The notes: generated by a model not told the origin, from the letters alone. 64,000 nt of DNA from Hippopus hippopus (GCA_946811185.2 OX328106.1:3904746-3968745); one strand, 5' to 3'; shown: positions 10,616-23,125, numbered from the stretch's first letter. Program-made: numbers and translations.

Positions 10616-10644
10616 AGTTACCCTGTTAGTGAATCTCCTTTATT
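10492..10644 (-). CDS. Membrane-protein gene, first coding exon with 5' UTR
   Basis: An acceptor TTTCAG precedes base 10644; 29 untranslated bases follow, then ATG at 10615-10613 and 41 codons plus one base to donor GTAAGA (from 10491). An upstream non-coding exon must therefore exist further right, and it was not found. Confidence 0.6.
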
Positions 10645-10729
10645 CTGAAATGATATAAAAATATTTTCTACACCAACAGTCAAAACTCTCTACCAAATGA
10701 CAAAATTCTAGGCTTGTCCAAATTGGAGG

Positions 10730-11012
10730 GGGCTAAGCCCAGTACTGCAGTTGGTAGCGTGCAGGACTGAAGAAAAGGGGCTCGCTGGTTCGATCGCCGG
10801 CTTGGCTAATTTCTTTCCGAGGAATGATGATAGTCATTGCGACAGTATTCATTTATCTCTCACCTCTGATCATTGTTTCGACCATGGTTATGTACGAAAG
10901 CAGCCAGTGGCTTGGAAAGAATACTGTGGGGAGTACTGGTAAAAAGGAACTCCAGGAAAGCATGGATGGGTGCACTCCATGATATAACTGAAATATTGAA
11001 AACACCATACAA
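10730..11012 (+). mobile_element. SINE family E with 12-base target duplication
   Basis: The copy runs from the tRNA-like head (GGTTCGATCGCCGGCTTGGC) to a GAAAACACCATACAA end and is flanked by CCAAATTGGAGG at 10718-10729 and 11013-11024. The duplicated site belongs to a family A MITE (AAATTGGAGG...TTGCAGATGACAAA), so the SINE landed in a MITE. Confidence 0.85.
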
Positions 11013-11329
11013 CCAAATTGGAGGAACTTGCAGATGACAAATCCAATGTTCCAAATTCAATGTTCAAGGAAACATGACCTTTATGCTTGACTGTGCTGGA
11101 CATTTTTTAACTTCGAACTTTGAGATGGATTTTAATGGGAATTTCTTTGATCGGGACCGACAGATTTATTCGAAAAATTGAATTTTTCGAATGATTGAAA
11201 TTGGAAAAATCAGTAATATTTTTACATGAAACAATAGTGAAATACGTCGGGACTGACGGCAAGCTTCGAAATACCCGGTAGTTTCTAAAAATCGGCGTTC
11301 AAATCACCGAGATTCTACTGTACTATAAT

Positions 11330-12562
11330 TTGTCTTTTTTTGATGGGGTATAAAACAATGTTGGATAAGGACAAAATACTGTTTACCAGCATTTTCTACT
11401 TTTCCCACAATGTGTTCAAAAGCACATAACCCAAGGGTCCTAAAAACTTGGATTGTCTGCTGAAGGTGAAATGTTTACCAGACAAAAAAAATTAGACTTG
11501 CTGAAAGCATTTTGCACAAGACACACCAAATATAGTTCAAAATTTAACCATTGGATAAAAAAACGTGAGGAAAAGCAGAAACTGCTAGCTATCAGTACGT
11601 TGGCCTTTCCCCACAAAGTTTTCATGGCAACTAGACCCCCAGGTTGTAAAATCAGGGGTTGTTTGGTAAACACATAAGGAGGTCATGATTTAATCTAAAT
11701 ACCAAACAATGCCCAGTTTTACAGCCTTGACAAGGGCTTTTCCAATGCTTTCTCCTTTTCCCACAATGTTTTCTACCCTTTCAAAATCAAATCCCACTGT
11801 TTAATTCATGTTTTGTAGATTGTCTAAAAATGCTCTAAAATGATAAAAGTCCAAAATTTTGTCTTTTGGAAAAAGGTTAACTCTTTGTAAAAACCCTTTA
11901 GCACACAATCCCAACTTCTGATGATCCTAAGGAAGACGGCTTTAAAGAAATGTTGGTAACCAGCATTTTCTCCTTTTCCCAAAATGTTTTCTAACTTATC
12001 GAGGACAAATTTTGTCTTTTTTATCTGTTTTGATATGTTGTCTGCAAATGATTCCAGTTTGGAACAGTCTAGAATTTTGTTGTTTGGTAAAGAGTTATAG
12101 CTAATAAGACAAAATTTTGCACACAACCAAATTCACAGATGACAAATCAAATGTGGCTAGAATGGTGAATATTATAAATGAAGAAGCAGAAAACATAGTG
12201 GGAAAAGGAGAAAATGCTGGTTACCAGCATTTTCTCCTTTTCCCAATATGTTTTCGAATGCCTTCTTTCTCACGGTCATTAAAACTCCAGATTGTGTGGT
12301 AAATAATCAAAGACTGATTACACAAGTGTCTTTAACCCTTAACCATACAACCCCGAGTTTTAATGACCCTCAGAAGAAGGCCTTTTGGAAACATTGTGGG
12401 AAAAGGAGAAAATGCTGGTAACCAGTATTTTCTCCTTTCCCCACAATATTTTCTAGACTATCTGATACAAATCCCATCATTTGAGCTGTACAAATTTTGT
12501 CATCTGCAAGTGCTTTCAAATTGGACCCGTCTAAAATATTGTTGTTTGGGAAAGAGTTAACT
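11330..12562. mobile_element. Cluster of about six family A MITEs
   Basis: Copies at about 11340-11470, 11470-11675, 11695-11882, 11878-12096, 12096-12310 and 12332-12560. The last is full length (229 bases) with TTAA at both ends and an intact hairpin. Neighbouring copies at 11878 meet at one TTAA. Orientation alternates. Confidence 0.8.
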
Positions 12563-12594
12563 GCCCTCTAACCTTCATCCTGCCAAATAAACGA

Positions 12595-12745
12595 AGCTTT
12601 CAAGCCGAAAGTAAAACCAGAATGATGCTATTTCAAATTCTTTTTTTGGGAGACAAATTATCTCCTCATCGGACAGTGTAGATTCAGGATCAGACTGCAC
12701 ATTCTTTGCAGTCTGATCTTGATCTACACTGTAGCTCCTGAGATT
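12595..12745. mobile_element. Family B hairpin MITE
   Basis: Hairpin at 12671-12733 (CAGTGTAGATTCAGGATCAG and its complement), with the flanking TTCAAGCCGAAAGTAAAA end. Confidence 0.75.
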
Positions 12746-12749
12746 TAGC

Positions 12750-13540
12750 TATTTTATAAGCATCAAATACCTCTAATGAGATCCAGTTTTAGCATTTTAA
12801 AGTTGAAAAAATCTTGAAACAAATGAAAGATATGATATGCTAAAACCTAAGAAAATCTCAAAGTTTTTAGCACCCATGTTATTTTTGTCCTCTTTTATCT
12901 CCATTTTGTACACAGGACCTAATCAGATTAGCCCTACATCAGTTTTGTATTTGAAAGTACAACAAGAATGAGAAAGGACATATCCAGTATTTAATATTTG
13001 ATTCATTAAAATGCAATCACATGTGCTAAATTTCTGTCAAAAGAATAAAATCAAATCTGTCAAATAGGAAAAGAACACTCTCTTTAAGAATGGCTAATTT
13101 ATCAGGGAGAATGTGACAGAGTGTGCTGTGCATTTTCTAGCTTGAGGTTTTTGTACCCTTTGGTAACTGGAGTTTGGGGTACACAAACAAGGATGGGGGT
13201 TCAGATCTAAACTACATAATTTCATTAAAATATCAAGTTTTAATGACAGCCCATTAAAAGATAGACTGTTTTCATGCAACATGCCCAAACAGGATTTTAC
13301 AGATACATCTACATGTTCACTGTTAAAAGCTCTTCAAACACTTTAAGAACCTTTCCTAAAATGTGCAAAACATTTTTGGCAAAATCAATTCTAATGTTTG
13401 CTAAAACAAGCAGGTAAGTGATATACCATGGAACTGGTCCAATTCCTGTAAAAAATCTATCAAATCGGCAGTGTGGGGCAATCAGTTTAAATGCAAAAAT
13501 GATTATCACTTTGTAACCGGAAGAGCAAACCAACTAGCTA
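12750..13540. other. No gene or named repeat seen
   Basis: AT-rich sequence with short frames only. The longest minus frames (13094-13288, 13309-13533) lack splice-site or motif support. Confidence 0.5.
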
Positions 13541-13544
13541 TTTT

Positions 13545-13750
13545 ACTAATAGTCTTTCGGATGAGACGTTAAACCGAGGTCCCGTGTGACGGTGCTATAC
13601 ACCGAGCACGTAAAAGAACCAGGCGTAACTTGAGATGGGTTTCGTCCTGTATCTGCACTATCCCCCGTAACCATACTAACAGCCTCCAGGGGGCGTCGCC
13701 CATATGGGCAACCGGTGGCGACGATAAATAAACGCAAATTCAATCAATCA
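13545..13750 (+). mobile_element. SINE family H body
   Basis: Shares TTCGGATGAGACGTTAAACC, AGAACCAGGCGTAACTTG, CCATATGGGCAACCGGTGGC and a CAATCAATCAA tail with the copy at 53.2 kb. The tRNA-like head is missing. Confidence 0.75.
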
Positions 13751-15560
13751 ACTAGCTATTGGCTGTACAATCGGTTTCTCCATTGAACTGGGAATGCCTT
13801 TTTGCTTTAAATACTTTGATAATTTGTCTACATGATATCAAGTTTATAAATATGTGATGTTTTGTACTTTAAATTTTCTTTACTTTATTTAATATCATTT
13901 ATTTTGATCTTTAAATTTTTATTTCCAAACCAGTTAAAAAAAATTCACATATTTCAAGCATTTGCAGACGACACCCCCCCCCCCTTTAGATCTATATTTT
14001 CATTTCATTAAACAACAATTTTTTCACTCATGACAGAATTTTAGATTCCACTTATTGTTTTATTCAGAGATTTGTGTAAATTCGATGTTTAAATTCATTA
14101 TTAAAGTCGAGAAGATAGTTTGAAGTCCGTCTGATCGGACGATGTCACGCTGAGCATGGTAGTGTCATGGGTTTTCACGTTTTTTTTGGTGATCAATTTT
14201 TCGTGTCAATTAATTTCTAGAGAAGTATTACCACATGATTTGACATCAGTTAGTCATTTTGAATAGCAGGTAACTTTAAAATCTGTCACTTTACACTAGA
14301 TCAGAGGATTAACACCGTTATTACGTTCTCGTAAATGACTCGCCAGCTTCATTAGATCACGCGCGTGTCCTTCACATTTTATACTGATCGTGTTTAGCCC
14401 ATATTTCTGCCTGATGCGCACAAGCTAGGTTATATGAAGCTCTTGACGATAATTTCATGCATCAGATTGACAATTAAGCAAATATTTTTCAGCGTCAAAG
14501 ACATGTCATTTCAAATTTCCAAGCATCAAAACCCGGTCTCAGGGATCAAATAAGAAACTTGCCGAGTTTTCGAGTTTTGACAAGACATCCATGGACAAAA
14601 ATTTCTTTCTCATTTTTCCGGCCAATTTTCGTGTTTGTTATCACTATATTGAATCCTAGAGTGTGATTAATATCAGTCACAAAACCAAGCGCTACCAACC
14701 AGTATTCACGTTTCACGACCGAGCGAGCTTCGGTACCGACTGCAATCGATTCCTGGATTTCTCAAGAGCTAATCGCAATCAGAAGCCAAAACCAACTGAC
14801 TTTCAACTATAGTCAATCATTGGCCCACCACTACAAATCTGACTACAGTGTATGAATGAAACTTTTCCCCCTTTTTCGGTTGCTTCGGCATTTGAGTAGC
14901 ACGTACTGTCAACTTCGGAAGATAGTTGCCGATCCCCAGCTCTGATATCCATTTGTTATTGAAAAGAACAAAGATAATTTAAACTGAACCATCTTTCGCT
15001 AGCAAATAATCAAATTGCAGCCAATATTTGTCCCCTAAAACGAAGGGCTTTGTTAATGCTTTATTTTGTTTTACAATCCTAGCGGCAAAAATGTTAAAGT
15101 CGGCAAACCGATCAAAACACAGCCGCAACATTTTGGACACGAACAATATAACATCATACGATAACCTTAGAACGTTCCGGTTCAGCATCTATATTTAGAA
15201 TCGGGAAACTCTAAGCAAGAGTGAGTGACTGTAAACATTTCGGTGCAAGTTATCCCCGAAATTACAAAATTCTTTGAATTTCATTGTTTTTAAGGCGAGT
15301 GCGTTTGACGGGAGACATTAATGAGCGAGATCAGCCCCGGACAAAGCAAATGCAGTGGGGTAATAAATTTTATTGATACGGCATCTGGAAATCTATTGTC
15401 TTGCAACAGATATGAGATGAAGGGGTTAACCCCCCCCCCCCCAAGAAAATTTCTCCTCAGATTTAAACGATTTGGAAAAATGACCTGGTCGGCCCCTGAA
15501 AATACGGAATTCCGTCACAATACGGAAAACTTTTACCCCTGTAAACAGCTATTGAGTTAG
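13751..15560. other. Mostly unassigned sequence with one dispersed-repeat segment
   Basis: A ~160-base segment (about 14150-14310: GTCATGGGTTTTCACG, TTAATTTCTAGAGAAGTATT, CACATGATTTGACATCAG) is also found diverged at 27.72-27.88 kb. The rest holds no supported gene; the 79-residue plus frame at 15321 has no recognisable motif and a CCCCCCCCCC run through it. Confidence 0.5.
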
Positions 15561-15564
15561 AGCA

Positions 15565-15955
15565 CAGACACAAAGCTCACCTTCGACCTTGACCTTGACC
15601 TAAAGTTGACCCATGTGGCCAAAAAAACAATAAAGCACAGTCCTCCTTGGGTCATGAACTAAACTTGTATAAAGTTTCATGGTCCTAGGTCAAACAGCAT
15701 TTGACTTAGAGCATGAAAACGGTTTTCAAACAAAGTTCACCTGTGACCTTGACCTTTGACCAATTAACCCAAAACAAAGGTCACCTCTTTGGGTCATAAG
15801 CAACACTTGTGCAAAGTTTTAGGGCCTCAGGTCACCAGCTTTTGAGTTAGAGCACAGAAACAAAAAAGTCTACAGACAGACGGTGGGATCGACTAACAGA
15901 TGGATGGACAGTGTGAAACTAGTATACCCCCCTCTACTTTGTAGGTGTTGGGATA
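15565..15955. repeat. Family I dispersed repeat (CTTGACC-rich)
   Basis: Repeated CACCTTCGACCTTGACCTTG and GAGTTAGAGCACAGA phrases, ending in ACAGACAGACGG and AGTATACCCCCC. The end resembles the copies at 29.4-29.7 and 63.2-63.4 kb. Confidence 0.6.
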
Positions 15956-15989
15956 TAAAAAACCCATTGTTTCTGTAGAACAGTAGAAG

Positions 15990-16530
15990 ACAGCTTTCTA
16001 AACTGACAGAAAGACAGAGTGGGACAGACAGACAGAGACGGGGACAGACAGACAGAAAGGGGGACAAAAAAAGACAAAATAGAGAAACTTAAGACTGATA
16101 CGGAGAATGGATGGTCATACTGGGGCCAGAAGAAAGAGGGAGGGAGATAGAGAGACAGAAAGAGATCAGACCAGGGATGGTAAGACAAGTGAGAGAGGGA
16201 AGGAGGAGAGAAAAAGACAGCCAAACAGAAACAAATGGAAGACATAGCAGACAGAAACAGAGGAGAGACAGAGATCCCTGACTCTACCTCTGACTATCCA
16301 ACTCAATATTCTCACTGCAGGTAAGTTCAGACAGACAGACAGAGACAAAGACTGAAAGGGGGAAAGACAAGTAGACAGAGGAAAGACCAATATCCTGCAC
16401 AATTCCTCAAGGTATCAAACCCAATATTCCAGCTTTAAATTCCCAAACTGCTCCAGAGACCACAGACTAACAACAGACAGAAAGACAGGCAAATAGATAG
16501 ACAGAGAGAGAAAAAATGGAAAGAAAAGCA
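15990..16530. repeat. GACAGA-rich simple repeat
   Basis: Long purine tract built from GACAGACAGACAGAGA-type units with imperfections; the Leu/Ser-rich minus frames over it are artefacts of the repeat. Confidence 0.85.
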
Positions 16531-16719
16531 GATAGACTATACCTCTAATTATCACAGCCAATATTCCAACATGTTACTGTAAACAGAGGAATCCCTGTAT
16601 TGCCCTGTAGGTCACAGATTAACAACACACTACTCTTATCATTGAATGTGATTGCAACATCTACCATAATAGTAATCAATAACATTATCGTGTTTTCAAT
16701 TAGTAAATGTCTGGCCTTG

Positions 16720-17102
16720 CTTAATCGTATATCCCACAATCCTGACTTTTAATGACCCTGAGAAATAAAGCTTCAAAAAACATTGTTGGGAAAGGAGAAA
16801 ATGCTGGTAACCAGCATTTTCTCCTTTCCCAACAATGTTTTCAAAACGCTTCTTTCTCAGGGTCACTGAAAAGGTGGAATTGTGTGGTAAAGGGTTGAGT
16901 CTCTACCAAATGACAAGTCTGGAATGGACCAAACTGAAAGTGAAATTGCTAAAATGGTAATATCCATCTTTAATAAAGTAGAAAACAATTTTGGAAAAGG
17001 AGATACTTTTGGTTACAAGCATTTCTCCTTTCTCTGCAATGTTTTCAAAAGGTTTCATCCTCAGGGTCGTTTAAACTTGGGATTGCGTGGTAAAGGGTCA
17101 AC
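16720..17102. mobile_element. Two family A MITEs
   Basis: 16720-16896 is in forward orientation with a long hairpin (TTGGGAAAGGAGAAAATGCT and complement); 16895-17100 is reverse with a mutated hairpin. Confidence 0.8.
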
Positions 17103-17324
17103 TCTTTACCAAACAATTTTAAGTTTTTATTGACTCTCTAAAAAAATTATTTGCATATGCTGTGATACAGATTAAACAGACGAAACAGAAAGTCAGTTTA
17201 ACTCTGTAGCTTTGCTACCGGAAAATTTACGATTGACTTTGAGACGGTACAGTGCACAATAAATGTCCAAATACGAAAAGAAGTACCTTAAGCGTCTCAT
17301 TATTGAGACTAGGAGGAGTGGAGG

Positions 17325-17930
17325 GGGGGGAAGAAGAGAGAGAAGAAAAATGCTGTTGATCAGCATTTTCTCCCTTTTTCAAAACAATTTCCATTCTACA
17401 GAAGACAAATTGCAGTTTTTAGGGATGTGGCACTCTAATTGGATTCGTGTAACATCGCCTTTCATTGCCAAAAAAAACCTACAGATTCGGCCAAGACTCT
17501 GGTAATTTGTAATCGATCAGCCGATAGAGGCTGCTTCCCTGTATCGATTATGGATTACCCGATCCTAAGCTGAATCTGTACGATTTTGGCGATGAAAGGC
17601 AGTATTACACGAATCCCACTAGGGTGCCCTATCCTTAAGTCACATTCATTTTGTTATCTGCAAGTGCTTTCAATTTGGACCAATCTTAAATATTGTTGTT
17701 ATCTGGTAAAGAGTCAACTCTTTACAAAACATCAAAATTTTGGGCCTGACCAAATTGAAAGCATTTGCAGACAGCAAAATAAATGTCACTCAAATGACGA
17801 TTTGTTTATGTAATAGGGTAGAAAACACTGTGGGAAAAGGTTACCAGCATTTTCTCCTTTTCCCACAATGTTTTCAAGAGCCTTCTTTTTCGGGATCGTT
17901 AAAACTCTGGGTTGTGTGACAAAGAGATAA
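17325..17930. mobile_element. Family A MITEs interrupted by family L
   Basis: A family A copy starts near 17325 and resumes at 17640 with TTTTGTTATCTGCAAGTGCT; family L sits between. A second, reverse copy covers 17715-17930. Confidence 0.7.
17425..17640. mobile_element. Family L palindromic MITE
   Basis: Inverted ends: GATTCGTGTAACATCGCCTT on the left and GCAGTATTACACGAATCCCA on the right, with inner arms AATTTGTAATCGAT and ATCGATTATGGATTACC. It closes with GGGTGCCCTATCCTTAA. The second copy is at 50.24 kb. Confidence 0.75.
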
Positions 17931-18059
17931 GAGTAACAAATATATATATGCATAATTATGACAAGACCGGTCAAAGGTCAATGTTCATAATTATGCATTG
18001 TATGTGAAACACTACATTGACCCTTTCCCACACAGACCCCGAGTTTTGACAGATTTTCC

Positions 18060-18350
18060 GTTTATTTATTGTTGCCACTAGTTCAGTTGCCCATATAGAC
18101 GACTGCACAACACCTCTTGAAAGCTGTTAGTTATGTTATGGGGGATAGTGCACGATACAGGATGAAATCCTAAGTTAAGCCCTGTTCTTCAGTGTGCTTG
18201 GTGAATAGCACCGTCAGACGGGACCTTGGTTTAACATATCATCAAAAAGACTTGGTCACTTTAGATTGCCAGCCATTGGGCTCAAACCCACACCCTCAAG
18301 TGGCCCAAGCCTCTATGCTCTACCACTTGTGCTTTGCAGGCTGGTCAGGC
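18060..18350 (-). mobile_element. SINE family H
   Basis: Minus-strand copy of the 53.2-kb SINE: TTGCCCATATAGACGAC, GGGGGATAGTGCACGATACA, and a tRNA-like region with GGGCTCAAACCCACACCC. Confidence 0.65.
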
Positions 18351-18390
18351 CTGAGTTTAAAAGATCCTGAAAAAGGTGGCCTTTGAAGAT

Positions 18391-18660
18391 ATATGGCCCG
18401 CAACACGCGAAAAAGGGCATTCGGACACTTGCGTAAAGTGTCATCTCAGATCAGCCTGTCCAGTCCGTGCAGGCTAATCCGAGACGGCACTTTACCACTA
18501 TGTAAGATTTTGTGCTACAGTAGACTTGCACAAAACAGAAAATAACATAAAAACGGAATGTGTTGTTTTGGATTAGCCTGCGCAGACTGCAAAGGCTGAT
18601 CCGAGACGACACTTTGACGCAAATGTCTGAATGCCCCTTTTTGCGTGTTGCAGGCCATAT
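18391..18660. mobile_element. Family D double-hairpin MITE
   Basis: Long inverted ends ATATGGCCCGCAACACGCGA and TTTGCGTGTTGCAGGCCATA. Each half holds its own hairpin around CAGCCTGTCCAGTCCGTGCA (left) and TAGCCTGCGCAGACTGCAAA (right). The length, 270 bases, matches the other three copies. Confidence 0.85.
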
Positions 18661-18672
18661 TAGGGCAGGAAA

Positions 18673-19276
18673 AAAAGTAAGTAATGACGTTTTTAATCAA
18701 TCTGACGGCATTTTATGCTCTTTCTTTGCCGAACACGTACGATGAAATTGTCAATAACTTTAGCACACATTCCAATATCAGTCTTAATGATTTGACTTTA
18801 AGTAGTTGTTAACAACATGTCTGTGCTGTCTGGGTTGGGATTGGAGACCTTTGACTTCAAAAATACTCCAAAGAAAAACGTCATGCAGGTTAAGGTTGGG
18901 ACAGTGTGTAGTCATGATATTCAGCAGTCTTCTACCGCCAATTGTTGTCTCCATATTATCCTATCACCGAACGTATTGTACAAAAAGTCTGTCACAGAAT
19001 AAGATGTGTATGCCGTAGCACTCTCCTGCATGAACCAAGTGTTTTGCAATGTAGATAGCTTCATCCTGGCCTCGACCTGTGTGACTTCTTTCTGTGGAGT
19101 TATTTGAAGTAAAAAGGCCTACAATCCCAACCCAATAAGACATGTTTAAAAACAATATAGGTGAAATTGACGTGATTGATATTGGAATGTGCGCTAAAGT
19201 GATTGACAATTTCATCAAGCGTGTTCGGCAAAGAAAGAGCATAAAAGGCCGTCACAATGAAAACATCATTAATTAT
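18673..19276. mobile_element. Foldback element with ~200-base inverted arms
   Basis: The left arm (about 18673-18880) and right arm (about 19062-19276) are imperfect inverted copies. Shared parts include GCATAAAA.GCCGTCA, TTGCCGAACACG.ACGATGAA and CCCAACCCAATAAGACATGT. The ~180-base centre is diverged. It directly abuts the family D copy. Confidence 0.65.
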
Positions 19277-19479
19277 AGAACTGACACCAATGACACCAAT
19301 GACAAAAAAGGTACTTTTAACTTGAAATCTGTATAAAAGCGCAAAGTGTAATGAAAATTGAATTAAATAATCACACAAAAAACTTACACATTTTATTTAC
19401 ATGTATATAAATTTTTATCTCTTTACCTTATATTTAAAGCAAAATTATAAATTTACAAAAGTGTTACCTTATTTTCCTG

Positions 19480-20316
19480 ACACCCTGTACTTGCATTTTC
19501 TTGTTTTCCCACGATGTTTTCAAAAGCTTTCTTTCTCAGGATCACTAAATCTTGGGACTGTGTGGCTAAGGGTTTAAATTTTGACATTTGGTAAAGAGTT
19601 AAAGGGCGTTTCAATTTTTACTGCCGGAAATAGGAAGTTAACCCTTTACCACACTATCACAACTTTTACGACCTGAGAAAGAAAGATTTTGAAAACATTG
19701 TGGAAAAAGGAGAAACTGCTGGTTTCCAAGCCTTTTCTCCTATTTCCACAGTGTTTTCTTTGCTTACAAAAACAAATTTCAATTTCTGGGTTATATTTGT
19801 CATCTGCAAATGCTTTGGATTTCTTCAAGTCTAAAATTTTGTCGTCTGGTAAAGGGTTTAACCAACCAAAACAAGTACAATTCTATTTTAACCCTGAGAG
19901 TGCCGAATAAAACCAAGACATGTTCATCCTAGAAAGGGGGTCCAAATATCTGCAACTTCATGTTTGTTTTTTTCTACAGTGTTTCTGCAAAGCTGACAGT
20001 GTAGATCAAAGATCAGGCTGCACGTTTTGTGCAGCCTGATCTTGATCTACACTGACTGCAAAGGCAACTGTGGTCATGAAAGGCACTTTAAGGGTTACCA
20101 AGTCACACATAACTATTTAACACATGACATTATCAAATTTGAAAGCATTTTGCAGACGACAAAAACACGAAAATAGGCCTTTGAATGGCAAGCAAACATG
20201 TTGGTAAAGAAAAAAATGCTGGTAACTGGTAACCAGCATTTTCTCCTCTTCCCACCATGTTTTCAAAAGACTTCTTTTTTAGGATCCTCAAAACTCAGGA
20301 TTATCAATAAAGGGTT
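19480..20316. mobile_element. Family A MITEs with a family B hairpin between
   Basis: Family A: a fragment at 19490-19580, a full copy at 19638-19861 with TTAA at both ends, and a reverse copy at about 20105-20316. Family B: hairpin at 19995-20054 (GTAGATCAAAGATCAGGCTG and complement). Confidence 0.8.
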
Positions 20317-20447
20317 AAGACAATTTATCTTTCAAAATGTCAAATCCTGCAGCTAGAATTGATTCATCTCTTTGATCAACAGTTTCATATGTCCACATCC
20401 TAATGGCCTAGAAAGCTGCCCTCGACTCTTTGGGAAATAATAACGAG

Positions 20448-21125
20448 TTTAGCTTTGTACCAAACGACAAAGCTTTAGACAGGTCCAAATTGAAAGCGTT
20501 TGCAGACAACAAATTGAAGGTGGCTGAAATTATGAACTTTGTCCATAAAAGGGTAGAAAACATTGTGGGAAAAGGAGAAAATGCTGGTTGCCAGCAGGTC
20601 ATCAGGGTCCTTAAAAGCCTGGATTGTGTGGTAGAGTTAACTTTTTAACCAAACAACAAAGTTATAGACTGGTCCAAATTGAAAGCATTGGCAGATGACA
20701 AATTCGAAGTGACTCAAACGAGGACATTTCTCTTCAAAAGGTTAGAAAAGATTCTGGGATTGATTGACTGATTGACTGAATGGTGTTTTACGAATTTTCA
20801 GTCGTATCAGCCCATATATTCGTATATTTGCTGGGTTCCACTAGTACTAGGATAGGGCTCAGAAGTGTCTTGCCAAAGGACACTCCCACAAGAACCCTGT
20901 GGATCTAGCAAAGCTTGAACCTGGGGCCTCCAGGTCATTAGTCCTACATATTACCACTGAGCCACACAAGACCCCTAGAGATTCTGGGAAGAAGAGAAAA
21001 TGCTGGTATCGAACATTTTCTTCTTTTCTCCTCAGATAATGCTGCCAACCGGCGTTTCTCCTTTTTCTAAAACATTTCCTAAATCTTTCTTGCTCTAAAA
21101 ACTTGTGATTGTTTAGTAAAGGGTT
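20448..21125 (-). mobile_element. Two reverse family A MITEs, the second split by a SINE
   Basis: 20448-20640 has lost the second hairpin arm. The next copy runs 20638-20759 and resumes at 20979 after the SINE. Confidence 0.75.
20760..20978 (-). mobile_element. SINE family F inserted in a MITE
   Basis: 219 bases flanked by AGATTCTGGGA at 20749-20759 and 20979-20989. Tail TTGATTGACTGATTGACTGA on the plus strand, tRNA-like head at the right (CCACTGAGCCACACAAGACC in reverse). Confidence 0.85.
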
Positions 21126-21323
21126 GATGGCTGGTCTTCAAATAGTTCAGTTTTGTTGACTTTTCCTGTTTTGAAAACACTGGCAATCAATGGAAACCTA
21201 AATATTCTTGTACCTCTGCCAAACTTTCATTCTATTGAATGTTACTATGAGGGACAAATTTGAATGCAAACAATAAAGGCCAAGCAGCTGCCAAAACTAA
21301 GCAATGCGGGTGTTAAAATGCAT

Positions 21324-21546
21324 TTAACTTTATCCTTTTACCACATAATCCAGAGTTTTAATGACCCTGAGGAAGAAGCCTTTTGAAAACATTGTGGGAA
21401 AAGGGAGAAAATGCTGGTAACCAGCATTTTCTCCTTTTCCCATAATGTTTTCTATCCATCAAAGACAAATTCCATCATTTTAGTCACATTTGAACTGTTG
21501 TATGCAAAAGCTTTCAATTTCAGCCAGTCTATGATTTTGTCATTAA
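21324..21546 (+). mobile_element. Family A hairpin MITE, near full length
   Basis: Starts TTAACTTTATCCTTTTACCAC and has an intact hairpin (GGGAGAAAATGCTGGTAACC and complement). Confidence 0.85.
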
Positions 21547-21614
21547 ATCATACCATTAACAAGTATTGAAATTTTTGTGAAGATGACATTCTATTTTTGT
21601 TCATTTGGTCAAAT

Positions 21615-22215
21615 TGATTTACTGTATGGTGTTTAAATAGTGTTTAACGCACCAAATTCTTTCCAAGGCACTAGCTGCTTTCCCACATAACCATCATGGA
21701 AACAATGATCAGCTGTGAAAGAGGAATGAATCCTGTCTTAATGACTATTGTAAATCCTCGGAAAGAAATTGGCCGAGCCGGGAATCGAACCAGCAACCCC
21801 CTGTTCTTGGGTCCTGTACACTACCAAAAGCGCTACCTGTCATAAGGTCAAAGTCTTCGTCCTGGTAGAAAAATGAATCTTAAAACTATGTAAAAAGTTG
21901 TGGCTTGCCATGTCGCTCTATCTTTCATTTTCGTTCTACCACGTTTTCAACATCATTTCAGCTATATCACAGTTGCCACTAATCCATACTTTCCTGAAGT
22001 CTTTTTTCCTAAGTACTTTGCACAATAAATTTCCCAAGAAACTGGCTGCTACCCATATAACCATCGTAAACACAATAATCAACAATTAGACAGGAACAAA
22101 TCCTATCAATGACAATCATCAATCCTCTGAAAGAAATTGGCCCAGAAATTGGGATTCAAACCAGCAACCCTCTGGTTTCACGTCCCATACGCTACCGACT
22201 GCAATACAAGTACCA
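21615..22215 (-). mobile_element. Two SINE family E copies
   Basis: 21615-21835 has GGGAATCGAACCAGCAACCC at the tRNA-like end. 21925-22215 has TTCAAACCAGCAACCC and GCTACCGACTGC and is more diverged. Both lie on the minus strand. Confidence 0.7.
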
Positions 22216-23120
22216 GGCTTGGCAAAAACCTGAAGAAGTAGCCATTATGGATATAACCATTTTCCTAATCCTCATTTGTATGACCAAACTTTATTTCCAT
22301 AAATAGTCCCTGACAAGCAACTTCTTTATCTTACAGTTGGCTTCTTAGAAAACATTGCTACAAAAAAAAAAATTGCATGAGACAGGCAGAATCTCCTTTT
22401 TCCACAATGTCCTCACATTAAAGATGATCGCTACAGTTTCACCATTTTTTGAAAACATTCAGAATTTCATGAAACTTTGTTTGCTGATAGTTAATTATCT
22501 GATCTACAAAAATAGGAGATAAAAAGAGGGGGTCACCAGCTTTGGGAAAATTCTATGAATATTTCTTTTAGTACACCCTGCATTGCGGCAGTTCAGGATG
22601 AAATTTCACCTATGAAAACTAAGTCTATGTATATTTTTTAAATGACAACAATTATAAGCAAATTTTATGTCATTGTATTGGTGAAACATCAAATTTAATG
22701 AAAAAAATAATTTAGAGTTTACTGAGTATCTATCCTTAAAAAAAAAGAAACCTTATTTTATGGCTAAAACACCTTTATTTTGGAAAAAACAAAAAAAACC
22801 AGAGTATTTTTTAAAGTTTTTTTTTTTAATGTTCTAACATTCAGATTTTTCTTATTTTTTCTATAAATAATATTCAGGTACTAAACTAAAAGAACCAGGC
22901 TTAAAACAAATAGGTCACCAGCTTTATTTTTTCAGAAAATACATTTTAAGTTTGTGGGTGGGGCACTAACTAATGAGTAAATGTAATGTTTGTCAAAGAC
23001 AAAGACATTATATGAAGTAAATTATCTCATTTTTTTTCAATAATACAACAATATTTATAAGAATCAAGTTTGTTGGTCATAATAAACCAATTCATAGCAT
23101 ATAAATGTAAAACTGATGTT
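22216..23120. other. AT-rich stretch, no gene seen
   Basis: Only A/T runs and a weak family A remnant (about 22345-22415, CTCCTTTTTCCACAATG). Confidence 0.5.
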
Positions 23121-23125
23121 AGCAT

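Noticed and set aside
10735..10830. tRNA-like sequence with box A and box B
   Set aside because: It is the head of SINE family E with matching body, tail and target duplication, not a free tRNA gene. The same applies to 53160-53240, 53502-53580 and 61612-61690.
15870..16402. Leu/Ser-rich minus-strand frames resembling membrane proteins
   Set aside because: They are translations of the GACAGA simple repeat.
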